A stretch of DNA of 64,000 nucleotides, taken from NCBI GenBank assembly GCA_036676415.1, contig JAKFCX010000001.1, positions 62,001-126,000 of the forward strand, written 5' to 3'. The DNA comes from JAEZDC01 sp036676415. Its GTDB lineage: Bacteria > Bacteroidota > Bacteroidia > Chitinophagales > Chitinophagaceae. The position numbers and the translations under genes were made by a program. Of the stretch, positions 43,249 to 52,225 are shown one piece after another. How positions within the stretch are numbered: the first letter of the stretch is position 1; each line of letters opens with the position of its first letter. Under the pieces are notes generated by a model. It was given only the letters and a program-made list of their open reading frames with translations. It did no database searches and was not told the DNA's origin.

Positions 43249-43296
43249 CTTTCTGCATCTTCTGCGTTTTCAGCGAGAAACCTAACTTGCATTCTT

Positions 43297-44157
43297 ATGG
43301 AAAATTTCGACCAGCAGTTGAAACATTTGGTAGAAGAAGCTTTGAAAGAAGACATCGGTGATGGTGATCATTCTACGCTCAGCTGTATTCCTTCAGATAA
43401 AAAAGGAAAAGCAGTGCTGAAAATCAAACAGGATGGAATCTTAGCAGGTGTTGCTGTTGCCGAAAAGATATTCAAGATTGTGGAACCTGCAACAATGTTT
43501 CAGCAATTTAAAGCTGACGGTGATGCCATGATCTTTGGCGAAAAAGCTTTTGAAGTAGAAGCCTCAATTCACACCATACTTAAATGCGAAAGGTTGGTGC
43601 TGAATTGCATGCAGCGAATGAGTGGCATTGCAACACTCACCAAACAATACACTGATAAACTCCAGGGTTATAAAACCAGGTTATTAGACACAAGAAAAAC
43701 AACACCCAATTTCCGCCTGCTGGAGAAAGAAGCTGTGAAAATCGGTGGTGGTCTCAATCATCGCTTTGGTTTGTACGATATGATTATGCTGAAGGACAAT
43801 CATATTGATTATGCCGGTGGACTGGAAGCTGCAATAAACAAAGCACATGAATATGCTGTTTCTACCAAACCGGGTTTGAAGATCGAAGTTGAAACAAGAA
43901 GCATTGAGGATGTGAAGAAGGTATATGAAATAGGAAAAGGAAAAGTATTCAGGATAATGCTGGATAATTTTACGCCTGAGCAATGTGCAGAAGCAGTAAA
44001 GATCATTGGTGAAGATTTTGAAACAGAAGCCAGTGGTGGAATTAATTTAGATACAATAGAAGCCTATGCATCAACTGGAGTTGACTTTGTGAGCGTAGGA
44101 GGGTTGATACACCAGGCTAAAAGTCTAGATCTAAGTTTAAAAGCAGTGATTATTTAA
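43297..44157 (+). CDS. nadC: Nicotinate-nucleotide pyrophosphorylase (quinolinate phosphoribosyltransferase)
   Basis: Makes nicotinate mononucleotide from quinolinate and PRPP in de novo NAD synthesis. The 286-residue sequence has the usual two-domain layout: E-D-I-G-D-G-D-H-S-T near the start, the R-L-V-L-N-C-M-Q-R-M-S-G-I-A-T helix, R-L-L-D-T-R-K-T-T-P-N-F-R, K-I-G-G-G-L-N-H-R-F-G-L-Y-D, M-L-K-D-N-H-I and the C-terminal V-D-F-V-S-V-G-G-L. All substrate-binding Arg/Lys/His motifs are present. A terminator lies 48 nt upstream, so it has its own promoter. Confidence 0.97.
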   Translation: MENFDQQLKHLVEEALKEDIGDGDHSTLSCIPSDKKGKAVLKIKQDGILAGVAVAEKIFKIVEPATMFQQFKADGDAMIFGEKAFEVEASIHTILKCERLVLNCMQRMSGIATLTKQYTDKLQGYKTRLLDTRKTTPNFRLLEKEAVKIGGGLNHRFGLYDMIMLKDNHIDYAGGLEAAINKAHEYAVSTKPGLKIEVETRSIEDVKKVYEIGKGKVFRIMLDNFTPEQCAEAVKIIGEDFETEASGGINLDTIEAYASTGVDFVSVGGLIHQAKSLDLSLKAVII

Positions 44158-44160
44158 CCC

Positions 44161-44199
44161 CCAAGACGCTATGTTACTTTTCGTCTTGGCGTCATAGCG
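44161..44199. repeat. Nested inverted repeats after nadC
   Basis: CCAAGACG (44161-44168) pairs with CGTCTTGG (44182-44189). An alternative pairing is CGCTATG (44167-44173) with CATAGCG (44193-44199). The two hairpins are mutually exclusive. There is no T-tract. Confidence 0.6.
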
Positions 44200-44214
44200 G
44201 TTCAACTATAAACA

Positions 44215-44559
44215 ATGAGCAAGAAGAACAAACCAGATACACGAGGATTTGTTTTCAGCACCGATCCTAACTTCAGGTTCGAAGAAGAAAATGAGCACCA
44301 GGAAACCCTGGAACCGGCCCAACAAAAACTACGTGTTCGTTTAGAAACAAAGCATCGTGGTGGTAAAGCAGTAACCCTTATTACAGGATTTATCGGCTCA
44401 ACGGAAGACTTGGAAGATCTTGGCAAAAAACTCAAGAATTTTTGTGGAACCGGTGGTTCTGCAAAAGATGGAGAGATCATTGTTCAGGGTGACCAGAGAG
44501 AAAAAGTGATGCAATGGTTATTGAAGAATGAATACAAACAAACTAAAAAAGCCGGATAG
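44215..44559 (+). CDS. SUI1/YciH-family translation initiation factor
   Basis: A 114-residue protein whose C-terminal 80 residues or so are an eIF1/SUI1 domain: R-V-R-L-E-T-K-H-R-G-G-K-A-V-T-L-I-T-G-F, then K-F-C-G-T-G-G-S-like N-F-C-G-T-G-G-S-A-K-D-G-E-I-I-V-Q-G-D-Q. The N-terminus is charged and variable. Bacterial YciH proteins influence fidelity of initiation-complex formation; their exact role is less clear than that of eIF1. It lies 57 nt after nadC, with hairpins in between. Confidence 0.92.
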   Translation: MSKKNKPDTRGFVFSTDPNFRFEEENEHQETLEPAQQKLRVRLETKHRGGKAVTLITGFIGSTEDLEDLGKKLKNFCGTGGSAKDGEIIVQGDQREKVMQWLLKNEYKQTKKAG

Positions 44560-44582
44560 TATCTGGCGAATTGTATTCTTCA

Positions 44583-44607
44583 GTACAAGAGTGCGACGCA
44601 ACAGAAG
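44583..44607 (+). repeat. Dispersed intergenic repeat, copy 8 (type B archetype)
   Basis: GTACAAGAGTGCGACGCAAC, then AGAAG. It lies 24 nt after the preceding stop. It has the same 25-nt frame as type A but with the GCGACGC core. Confidence 0.9.
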
Positions 44608-44704
44608 TAAAATATATTTCAAAAGCCGGCTCCACAAAAAAATTCCTGATTTAATAGTGGTATGTTACTTGTCAGCCTAATTTTGCACCACGAAAAATTC
44701 TAAT

Positions 44705-46159
44705 ATGACTAAGATTGCTGTAGCTAAAGGAGATGGAATTGGCCCGGAAATAATGCAGGCTGTACTTGGCATTTTTGATGCTGCAAAAGTTCCGTTGCAA
44801 TATGAGTACGTGGATATGGGTAAGTGGGTGTTCGACAAAGGCTATAGCAATGGTATGACACCAGAGGCACAGGAAGCAATCGAACGTCTTGGTATTTTGT
44901 TTAAAGGTCCAATGGAAACACCAAAAGGTAAAGGCGTAAAAAGTGTGAATGTTACAGCAAGAAAAACATGGAACACTTACGCTAATAACAGAACTTTTCA
45001 AACCTTACACGGTGTTGATACGGTTTTTTCCAAAGCAGGGATTCCGATTGACATAACAATTGTTCGAGAGAACATTGAAGATACTTATGGTGGCATTGAA
45101 CACATGTTAACGCATGATGTTGCTTTGAGCCGTCGGTTTATTACAAGACCAGGCAGCATGCAGGTGATCAAGTATGCATTTGAAATGGCGAAGAAAAAAG
45201 GAACAAGGAGAATCACCTGTGGACACAAGGCAAACATCATGAAAATCACTGATGGGTTGTTCCTTGAAACATTTTACGAAATAGCAAAAGAATATCCTGA
45301 GCTCAAAGCAGATGATGTGATCGTTGATGATCTCTGTATGAAGCTCGTTACTCGTCCTGATCTGTTTGATGTAGTTGTGCTTACGAATTTACAAGGCGAT
45401 ATCGTTTCTGATCTTTGTGCTGGTCTTGTTGGTGGATTAGGTTTTGCACCATCTGCAAATATTGGTGATCATATTTCCATATTTGAAGCTGTACATGGAA
45501 CAGCACCGGATATTGCAGGTAAGAATATAGCTAATCCAACAGCACTTTTGTTGAGTGGTTTTGCCATGTTACGTCACCTGGGAATGATGAAAAGTGCTGC
45601 AACAATTGAGAATGCCTTGCTCTATACTTTAGAACAGGGAACAAGAACAGGTGACTTCGGAGATAAAAATAAACCTGCACACAACACAACTGCTTTTGCA
45701 CAAGCCATCATTGATAATTTTGGTAAACTGCCACAGCATAATCCTCGTCCGATGCTGGATGATATGCCTGCCACGCCAACAGTATTTAAGCTGGAGAAAA
45801 ACCCGATGCTGGAGAGTAAAGACAATGAAGTGGAACTGATAAGAGGTGTTGATCTTTTCCTCGAAAGCAATGAGCAACACAATGTTGTTGCAGAAAAATG
45901 CCTGAAGCTCACGGGTGATCTTTTTAAACTAGTTACCATCAGTAACCGTGGTACACAGGTTTGGCCTAAGGGTTCTGTCTTCACCAACCTGGTGAATCAA
46001 TATACTTGTCGCTTTGAAAGTACCAGTGAAATGGCTGTAACGCAAACAGACATTCTCGAGTTGCAAAAAAGAATTGCAACAGAATTTAAGATCTGTTCTA
46101 CTGAATTATTAAATGTGTGGGGTGATAAGAAAGCTTATAGCTTAGCACAGGGACAGTAA
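44705..46159 (+). CDS. icd: Isocitrate dehydrogenase (NADP-type)
   Basis: Oxidatively decarboxylates isocitrate to 2-oxoglutarate in the TCA cycle. The 484-residue sequence begins K-G-D-G-I-G-P-E-I and has the substrate loop N-V-T-A-R-K-T-W-N, the R-E-N-I-E-D-T-Y-G-G-I-E-H phosphorylation-site-like motif, V-D-D-L-C-M-K-L-V, D-V-V-V-L-T-N-L-Q-G-D-I-V-S-D-L and the nucleotide-binding H-G-T-A-P-D-I-A-G. After the catalytic core it carries about 150 extra C-terminal residues, as in the longer Thermus-type enzymes. Cofactor preference (NADP) is from family similarity only. Confidence 0.93.
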   Translation: MTKIAVAKGDGIGPEIMQAVLGIFDAAKVPLQYEYVDMGKWVFDKGYSNGMTPEAQEAIERLGILFKGPMETPKGKGVKSVNVTARKTWNTYANNRTFQTLHGVDTVFSKAGIPIDITIVRENIEDTYGGIEHMLTHDVALSRRFITRPGSMQVIKYAFEMAKKKGTRRITCGHKANIMKITDGLFLETFYEIAKEYPELKADDVIVDDLCMKLVTRPDLFDVVVLTNLQGDIVSDLCAGLVGGLGFAPSANIGDHISIFEAVHGTAPDIAGKNIANPTALLLSGFAMLRHLGMMKSAATIENALLYTLEQGTRTGDFGDKNKPAHNTTAFAQAIIDNFGKLPQHNPRPMLDDMPATPTVFKLEKNPMLESKDNEVELIRGVDLFLESNEQHNVVAEKCLKLTGDLFKLVTISNRGTQVWPKGSVFTNLVNQYTCRFESTSEMAVTQTDILELQKRIATEFKICSTELLNVWGDKKAYSLAQGQ

Positions 46160-46212
46160 CGAAATTTAGAGTGTAGAATGATGAATGATGAGTTTGGAGC
46201 AAGCTATAGGAT

Positions 46213-46256
46213 TGCATGGCATCGTCTGTTGTGTCACTCACTTGTACGTTCAGATC
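46213..46256 (-). repeat. Dispersed intergenic repeat, copy 9 (longest copy)
   Basis: The core GTTGTGTCACTCACTTGTAC (46228-46247) is flanked by GCATGGCATCGTCT and GTTCAGATC. Both flanks recur at other copies: the left one at copy 5, the right one at copy 1. It lies between the convergent icd and dnaX genes. Confidence 0.9.
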
Positions 46257-46272
46257 ATTATTGAGAGATCAG

Positions 46273-48066
46273 TTAATAATCTATCTCCAGCTTTAATTTA
46301 TCCTTCAACTCTTTCACCAAAGGGTATTTTTCAGCAATCCTTTCAAAACGTTGACGGCTATTCATCGTTACATGCTGTGGAATATCCACTGCATCACCAG
46401 CTTCTACCCTGATGGCAAACTTTATAGTTGGATTGCAAAAGGATTTTTGAATGTGATCGATCAGCATCATTCTTTCCTGCTCAATAAATTTCTGCTGTGT
46501 AAGAGAATTAACTGTTATACAGAACAGCGTTTCTGTTTCGATCGACAGTTTTGCTTCTTTAAAGGTTCTGGCAGAGGTGCTGGTGAGCTTTTCTCCATAG
46601 GCATTCCAGCTGCTTTGCAACTTTTCTATATCTAATAATTCTGCTTCCTTAACCTCACTCAGTTGCATCCCTGATTCTGCAGCTTTCTCTTTTAAAACAT
46701 CTAACAATGATTTTTTACTCCCGCTTCCGTTACTTCCAAAAGGTTTAATAACAGTTGTGGAAGGCTGGAGTGATGCAGGAGTTTCCTGTACCCTTGCAGG
46801 TTTTTCTTTTGCTGCTGGCTTAGGTTCCTCAACATACAGTTTTGCTTCTTCTGTTGCTGTTTGCTGTTGCTGTTTGGGCTGTAGTGATTGTAAATTTTTA
46901 TACCGGAAAGCTACAGGTCCGTCAACTCGCTTTTTTTTTACGACTGCACCATTATCAGATGCAAGTTCCAAAGCCTGTTGAAGAAAGTTGAGCTTGATCA
47001 AACAAAGTTCCACATGCAATCTTTTGTTACGTGCCATCTTGAAATTGATCTCGGCATCATTCAAAATATTCAAAGCACTTACCATGTAAGACATTGAAAC
47101 ATTGGCTGCCGTAGATGTATATCGTGATTGCATTCCTTCAACAACATCTAATAGTGCTGCAGCTTTTGCATCTTTGGAAACAAGCAGGTTCCTGATAAAT
47201 TCAGCAAAGCCATTCAGCACAAGATCACCTTCAAATCCTTTACGATTGATCTCATCAAACAACAACATCGCACCGGCCATATCCTGCTGAACTAAACAAT
47301 CTAACAATCTGAAATAATAATCCTCATCAAGAATGTTCAGGTGCTCTAACGTATTTTGATAAGTAACAGTGCCACTCGTGAAGCTCACGATCTTATCTAG
47401 AATACTCAAAGCATCTCTCATACAGCCTTCACTTTTCTGTGCAATAACCTGGAGCGCTGCTTTTTCTGCTATGATTTCTTCCTTGTTTACAATCTCTTCT
47501 AAATGCTCAACAGTATCATTGGAAGTGATTCGCTTAAAGTCGAATATCTGGCATCGTGAAAGTATCGTTGGAAGTATCTTATGCTTTTCTGTAGTTGCTA
47601 AAATAAATATGGCGTAAGAAGGTGGCTCCTCCAGTGTTTTCAAAAAGGCATTAAAAGCCGAAGCACTCAACATGTGTACCTCATCCACAATATACACTTT
47701 GTACTTCCCTGCCTGTGGTGCAAAACGAACCTGTTCTACCAATGAACGAATATCATCCACAGAGTTATTACTGGCAGCATCCAGCTCATGAATGTTCAGT
47801 GAAGTTCCCTCATTAAAGCTTGTGCAGGAATGGCAGGTGTTACATGCTTCACCGTCTGATTGTAAATTCTCACAGTTGATCGTCTTTGCAAGAATTCTTG
47901 CACAGGTTGTCTTACCAACACCTCGTGGACCACAAAACAAAAATGCATGTGCCAGCTGATTATTCCTGATAGCATTTTTTAATGTGGTGGTAATGTGTGA
48001 CTGACCCACAACTGTATCAAAAGCCTGGGGACGGTACTTTCTTGCCGAAACGATGAATTTATCCAT
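46273..48066 (-). CDS. dnaX: DNA polymerase III subunits gamma and tau
   Basis: The clamp-loader ATPase that loads the sliding clamp at the replication fork. The 597-residue sequence has Y-R-P-Q-A-F-D-T-V-V-G-Q, the Walker A motif G-P-R-G-V-G-K-T-T (residues 46-54), a four-Cys zinc site (C-E-N ... C-N-T-C-H-S-C), the V-D-E-V-H-M-L-S Walker B and S-R-C sensor 1 regions, and a third domain (about 240-375). The C-terminal part (from about 395) is low-complexity (Gln/Pro/Ala/Lys-rich) and then a tau-like domain. I do not see an obvious slippery A/T heptamer for gamma production, but I did not search exhaustively. Confidence 0.96.
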   Translation of the reverse strand: MDKFIVSARKYRPQAFDTVVGQSHITTTLKNAIRNNQLAHAFLFCGPRGVGKTTCARILAKTINCENLQSDGEACNTCHSCTSFNEGTSLNIHELDAASNNSVDDIRSLVEQVRFAPQAGKYKVYIVDEVHMLSASAFNAFLKTLEEPPSYAIFILATTEKHKILPTILSRCQIFDFKRITSNDTVEHLEEIVNKEEIIAEKAALQVIAQKSEGCMRDALSILDKIVSFTSGTVTYQNTLEHLNILDEDYYFRLLDCLVQQDMAGAMLLFDEINRKGFEGDLVLNGFAEFIRNLLVSKDAKAAALLDVVEGMQSRYTSTAANVSMSYMVSALNILNDAEINFKMARNKRLHVELCLIKLNFLQQALELASDNGAVVKKKRVDGPVAFRYKNLQSLQPKQQQQTATEEAKLYVEEPKPAAKEKPARVQETPASLQPSTTVIKPFGSNGSGSKKSLLDVLKEKAAESGMQLSEVKEAELLDIEKLQSSWNAYGEKLTSTSARTFKEAKLSIETETLFCITVNSLTQQKFIEQERMMLIDHIQKSFCNPTIKFAIRVEAGDAVDIPQHVTMNSRQRFERIAEKYPLVKELKDKLKLEIDY

Positions 48067-48166
48067 ACTTACGGGTGCAATTTAGCAGTTTCAGGTTTTT
48101 AGTTTCAAGTTTAATAACAGTTGTTATGCACATCCAACTTAAAACTTTGAACTGTAAACTTTACAA

Positions 48167-49339
48167 TCACTTATACTCCATAACCGGATGTCTTTCAAAA
48201 GAATGTTTATTATCAAAAATATACCGGTAAGTCACCATTCTCCGGCTCTGTACAGCATTCAAACTTTTGTAGATATTGATCATCTTCGGATTCCAGTCAC
48301 CTGCCCAGCCCATTTCATAGGTTTCGTACCAGCCTTTGCCCTGTATCAGTAAAGCACTTTCGTATATCATGAAAGAATCTATACCCAGAGCCTGGTATTT
48401 TGGAACGATACCAAAAGCAAGTCCAGTTGCTTTTTTGCAGACACCTCTTTCTTTCATCCACACTAAGCGAAGCTTTTCGATCCACCCAAGTTTTCCATTA
48501 AAGTATTTGAAATACTGGTTAATGTCAGGAATATTGATGAACATACCGATCGGATCATCTTTGTAATAGGCAAACCAGATCATTCGTTCGTCCATGATCG
48601 GTTTCATTTTATTAAAAAGTTTCAATACCTGTTCAGTGGTGATTTCTTTTCCTTCTCCATGCTGTGCCCATGCAGCATTATAAACTGTTGCAAAATCCTG
48701 TGCATACTTATCAAGATCTTTCAGGTTGATGTGTTTGGCAACATAACCTGGCTTTGCTTTGAACTTTGCATGGCGTTCAGGAAAACGATCAGGTAATGGA
48801 TCATCAACCCTCATAGAATAATAATACTGGTTGTAATAATTCTGAAAGCCATAATCTTCAAACAATTTTTCATAGTAAGTTGGATTGTATGGCATTCCAT
48901 ACATTGGTTCTTTGTCAAAACCTTCAACCATCAAGCCCCACCATTTGTCACGATCACCAAAATTGATCGGACCATCCATAGCATCCATTCCTTTCGACTT
49001 CAACCATTCTTTAGCCCCATCAAATAACATGTTGGCTGACTGCTGATCATCAATTGAATCGAAGAAACCTACTCCACCTACTGGATACTCAGTTCCCTTG
49101 CTAATGTATTTATCATGTGTAAAAGCTGCAATTCTGCCAATCAGATTTCCTTGGGCATCTTTCAGTATCCAGCGTTTGGCTTCACCATATTTGAAATTCT
49201 TATTCTTCTCAGTATTGAATACTTCGTAAATCTCTTTATCGAGGGGACGAATGTAATTTGGATTGCCAGCATTCATCAACACGTTTACTTTGATGAATTC
49301 TTTTGCGGAAGTGGAATCATTAACTTCAATCAGTTGCAT
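48167..49339 (-). CDS. GNAT-like acetyltransferase-fold protein
   Basis: A 390-residue cytoplasmic protein seen widely in Bacteroidota and usually annotated as hypothetical or GNAT-family. The N-terminal half has an acetyltransferase-like core (R-W-I-L-K-D-A-Q-G-N-L-I-G-R-I-A-A-F, G-G-V-G-F-F-D-S-I-D-D) and D-G-P-I-N-F-G-D-R-D-K-W-W-G-L. A second similar region follows (P-I-G-M-F-I-N-I-P-D; L-A-F-G-I-V-P-K-Y-Q-A-L-G-I-D). The ATG at 49339 is preferred over a GTG at 49345. Substrate unknown. It lies 46-52 nt from rsmE, with both genes on the minus strand. Confidence 0.75.
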   Translation of the reverse strand: MQLIEVNDSTSAKEFIKVNVLMNAGNPNYIRPLDKEIYEVFNTEKNKNFKYGEAKRWILKDAQGNLIGRIAAFTHDKYISKGTEYPVGGVGFFDSIDDQQSANMLFDGAKEWLKSKGMDAMDGPINFGDRDKWWGLMVEGFDKEPMYGMPYNPTYYEKLFEDYGFQNYYNQYYYSMRVDDPLPDRFPERHAKFKAKPGYVAKHINLKDLDKYAQDFATVYNAAWAQHGEGKEITTEQVLKLFNKMKPIMDERMIWFAYYKDDPIGMFINIPDINQYFKYFNGKLGWIEKLRLVWMKERGVCKKATGLAFGIVPKYQALGIDSFMIYESALLIQGKGWYETYEMGWAGDWNPKMINIYKSLNAVQSRRMVTYRYIFDNKHSFERHPVMEYK

Positions 49340-49391
49340 AAACACGAATTACACGAATTTGTACGAATTATTGAAGTGGCGAAAGTACGAA

Positions 49392-50087
49392 TTACAAGTT
49401 CATGAGTAATGTAGCTGCTACCACTCCTGCAGTTTCCGTCCTTAATCGTGTTTCCCCAAGCGAAATAGGTTGAAAATTATTATGTAGGGCTGAAGTGATC
49501 TCTTCTGGAGCGAAATCACCTTCCGGACCGATCAGCATCAGTATATTCCCATTGAGCTGATGATCATTTATTTCCTTTTTCTGTTGATCTGTACAATGAG
49601 CAATAAACTTTTGATGTGGTGAAACCAGCACCTGGTCAAAAGGTCTTGGCTCATGTAATTCTGGTAACCATGATTGCTGGCTTTGAATCATTGCTGCAAT
49701 AAGAACAGCATTCATTCGGTCGTAACGGAAATGTTGCCTTTCGGTTCTGCTACAGATCAATGGAATGATCTCACTAACGCCAATCTCCGTTGCTTTTTCT
49801 AAAAACCATTCGAACCGGCCGGTATTTTTTAAAAGAGAAATTCCAATGGCAATTTTTCTTTTGGGGTGAGGTGCTGTTATTGTTGCATCAATTTTTACTT
49901 CAGTAGATTTTTTATCCGCTATGAGAATTGACGCAGTAAGCAAATTGCCTTTGCCATCAGTTAAATTCAATTGCTCACCCTTCTCCATCCTAAGTACTTT
50001 GATGCAATGTTTGCTTGTCTCCTCACTTAAGGTGAAAGCAGTTGCTGCAGGAGAAATTTCAGGTTCGTAGAAATAAGGTAAAGCCAT
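49392..50087 (-). CDS. rsmE: 16S rRNA (uracil-1498-N3)-methyltransferase
   Basis: RsmE methylates N3 of U1498 in 16S rRNA and belongs to the SPOUT superfamily. The 231-residue sequence has an N-terminal PUA-like domain (A-L-P-Y-F-Y-E-P, H-C-I-K-V-L-R-M-E-K-G-E-Q) and the SPOUT domain (E-K-A-T-E-I-G-V-S-E-I-I-P-L, the R-T-E-R motif, then the knotted L-I-G-P-E-G-D-F-A-P-E-E and S-L-G-E-T-R-L-R-T-E-T-A). The start at 50087 (M-A-L-P-Y-F-Y) is the family-typical one; the frame extends eight codons further. A terminator and a repeat lie upstream. Confidence 0.95.
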   Translation of the reverse strand: MALPYFYEPEISPAATAFTLSEETSKHCIKVLRMEKGEQLNLTDGKGNLLTASILIADKKSTEVKIDATITAPHPKRKIAIGISLLKNTGRFEWFLEKATEIGVSEIIPLICSRTERQHFRYDRMNAVLIAAMIQSQQSWLPELHEPRPFDQVLVSPHQKFIAHCTDQQKKEINDHQLNGNILMLIGPEGDFAPEEITSALHNNFQPISLGETRLRTETAGVVAATLLMNL

Positions 50088-50102
50088 ATACAATATTAAA
50101 AT

Positions 50103-50126
50103 AAAAAACACCTTGTTACAGGTGTT
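50103..50126 (-). terminator. Terminator after dnaB
   Basis: AACACCT (50107-50113) pairs with AGGTGTT (50120-50126), and a T6 tract follows on the minus strand. It lies 75 nt beyond the dnaB stop, with repeat copy 10 in between. Confidence 0.8.
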
Positions 50127-50149
50127 CTATGTTGAATAATGTGCTGGAC

Positions 50150-50174
50150 GTACAAGTGAGTGACACAACAGAAG
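50150..50174 (+). repeat. Dispersed intergenic repeat, copy 10 (type A archetype)
   Basis: GTACAAGTGAGTGACACAAC, then AGAAG: exact match to the type A consensus. It lies between the dnaB stop and its terminator. Confidence 0.92.
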
Positions 50175-50200
50175 CTCAGTAGTAGCAAAAAGCTGGCTAA

Positions 50201-51790
50201 TTAAAAAGGCTGTTCATCAAATCCTTCATCAAACTCACCACTGTTCATCTTACTCCCTTTCTGTATAAAGAATTTTCCACCTTCACCACCACTTCCTGCT
50301 GCTGCAGGGCCAGGACCCATTCCTGGAGTAATTGGTCTCCAGCTTCCCGGGCCAAGATCTTGTCTTGGTCCATCTTCATCACCGGCATCTTCAAATTTCT
50401 GGATATGAAGATGTGCCTGGAATTTCAGGATCTTCAATTCACCATTTCTATGCTTGGCAATACGAACATAGGTTTCGCCTTTTGTACTATCGCCATTTTC
50501 ATTGTTATGAATTTCATGATACTCCGGACGATAGATAAACATTACCATGTCAGCATCCTGTTCAATGGCACCAGATTCTCTAAGGTCACTCAACTGTGGC
50601 ATTTTACTTTCCTTCCGTGTTTCAACAGCACGACTCAACTGGCTTAATGCAATGATTGGAATATTCAACTCTTTTGCAAGTGCTTTCAGGTTTCTCGAGA
50701 TATTGCTGATCTCCTGCTCACGATTTGAATTACGATCACCACTTCCACTCATTAATTGTAAGTAGTCAATAATGATCAGCCCTACATTATGTTTATTCAC
50801 CAACCTTCTTGCTTTTGCCCTGAACTCAAAAATGTTTAAGGCTGCTGTATCGTCGATAAATAAAGGAGCAGTTTCTAATCGTTTGATGCCTTTATCAATT
50901 AATTGCTTGTATTCATGATCTTCTAATTTACCCCGGGAAATCTTCTCTAAACGTATTTCACTTTCAGCACTTAAAATACGTTGCACCAATTGGGATGAAC
51001 TCATCTCTAAACTAAAGAAAGCAACAGGCGTTTTTCGCTTCGGATCCATTGCAGCATTTCGAGCAAGGTTCAATGCAAAAGCCGTTTTACCCACAGATGG
51101 ACGTGCTGCAAGAATGATCAGATCGGTTGGTTGCCAGCCATGAATAATTCTGTCCATGTTATTAAATCCACTGGTAACACCTGAAATGTCATCCTCCTGT
51201 GTTCTCAGGTCATCGATTCGTTTGATCGTTTTTGCAAGGGCATCATTGATGTCTTCAAAATTCTTCTTCAGGTAATTGTTCGTGATCTTGAACATCTTAT
51301 CCTCTGCTTCATCCAAAAGGTCAAACACATCGGTGCTGTCTTCATAAGCATCGCTGATAATTTCACCACTCAGCCTGATCAGTTCTCTTTGAATGAATTT
51401 CTGCAGAATAATTCTTGCATGTGCTTCGATGTTGGCTGTGGAAACAACAGAGTTGGTGAGTTTGGTTATCGCATAAGGTCCACCTACCATTTCCAGTTCT
51501 TCTTTACGCTTCAGTTCTTCAACAACGGTGAGGATATCAATTGGCTGGTGACCATCAGCCAGGGATTTGAAAGCCTTATAAATTCTCTGGTGCGCATCTA
51601 CATAAAAACATTCGGGCTGCAAAATTTCTATTACTGTATCAAAAGCACTTTTCTCAAGCATTACTGCACCAAGTACTGCTTCTTCTAATTCCTTGGCTTG
51701 TGGCGGAATTTTGCCATAAACCATCGTGCTCAGATCAATTGAGGGTTTTCTCCTGCTCTTTCTGTCTTTGTTTAAGTTGGTTAAATCCAT
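50201..51790 (-). CDS. dnaB: Replicative DNA helicase DnaB
   Basis: The hexameric helicase of the replication fork. The 529-residue sequence has an N-terminal helical domain (about residues 28-130; P-P-Q-A-K-E-L-E-E-A-V-L-G-A-V-M-L-E), a linker helix and a RecA-like domain with Walker A in A-R-P-S-V-G-K-T-A-F-A, V-A-F-F-S-L-E-M-S, I-I-I-D-Y-L-Q-L-M and D-L-R-E-S-G-A-I-E-Q-D-A-D. A Gly/Pro-rich C-terminal tail of about 60 residues (G-P-G-P-A-A-A-G-S-G-G-E-G-G) is extra to the core. No intein is present. The ATG at 51790 was chosen over 51799. A long gap with DnaA-box-like repeats lies upstream. Confidence 0.96.
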   Translation of the reverse strand: MDLTNLNKDRKSRRKPSIDLSTMVYGKIPPQAKELEEAVLGAVMLEKSAFDTVIEILQPECFYVDAHQRIYKAFKSLADGHQPIDILTVVEELKRKEELEMVGGPYAITKLTNSVVSTANIEAHARIILQKFIQRELIRLSGEIISDAYEDSTDVFDLLDEAEDKMFKITNNYLKKNFEDINDALAKTIKRIDDLRTQEDDISGVTSGFNNMDRIIHGWQPTDLIILAARPSVGKTAFALNLARNAAMDPKRKTPVAFFSLEMSSSQLVQRILSAESEIRLEKISRGKLEDHEYKQLIDKGIKRLETAPLFIDDTAALNIFEFRAKARRLVNKHNVGLIIIDYLQLMSGSGDRNSNREQEISNISRNLKALAKELNIPIIALSQLSRAVETRKESKMPQLSDLRESGAIEQDADMVMFIYRPEYHEIHNNENGDSTKGETYVRIAKHRNGELKILKFQAHLHIQKFEDAGDEDGPRQDLGPGSWRPITPGMGPGPAAAGSGGEGGKFFIQKGSKMNSGEFDEGFDEQPF

Positions 51791-52014
51791 GAAAAACAAC
51801 TAGTCTTAATTGGGTGAGTAAACTTTCCAACTCAATTGGGTAAAAGATCAGTTTTTTGCATTTCTCCGGAAAAACCTGCTTCCTTCATCCAATTGAACCG
51901 CCGAAAAACCATTGCCGGAGGACGAATATAGTTGTGATTTAAACCACCAATGAATATTTGTTTCATCAATATTTATTCTATTTCCATCCACATTCCACCC
52001 ACCAAATTCATCAT

Positions 52015-52085
52015 TTATTCACGGCTGAACTACAGTTGTTCATAAGTTTTAGAGGCTTTGTCCACAAATTTTCATTCTGTTCACA
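52015..52085 (+). promoter_or_regulatory. Phased cluster of four DnaA-box-like 9-mers in the dnaB-pheT intergenic region
   Basis: TTATTCACG (52015), TTGTTCATA (52036), TTGTCCACA (52058) and CTGTTCACA (52077), all on the same strand and 19-22 nt apart. They resemble the DnaA box TTATNCACA with one to three mismatches each. An inverted repeat TGCACA-ttttg-TGTGCA (52092-52108) follows. The 506-nt gap 51791-52296 holds no gene that I can support. Confidence 0.4.
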
Positions 52086-52200
52086 ATTAGATGCACATTT
52101 TGTGTGCAGAAAGAAATCCGAAAGAAATGTTTGCTTTTCCATCCTTTTTGAGTAACTCAATAGCTTTTTTAGTTAGCCAGCTAATGTTCATCCATTATGC

Positions 52201-52225
52201 TTCTCTTGCGTCGCACTCTTGTACA
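52201..52225 (-). repeat. Dispersed intergenic repeat, copy 11 (type B)
   Basis: CTTCTCTTGCGTCGCACTCT, then TGTAC: reverse complement of the type B unit with one substitution. It overlaps a spurious 5' extension of the pheT frame, which supports the later pheT start. Confidence 0.88.
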
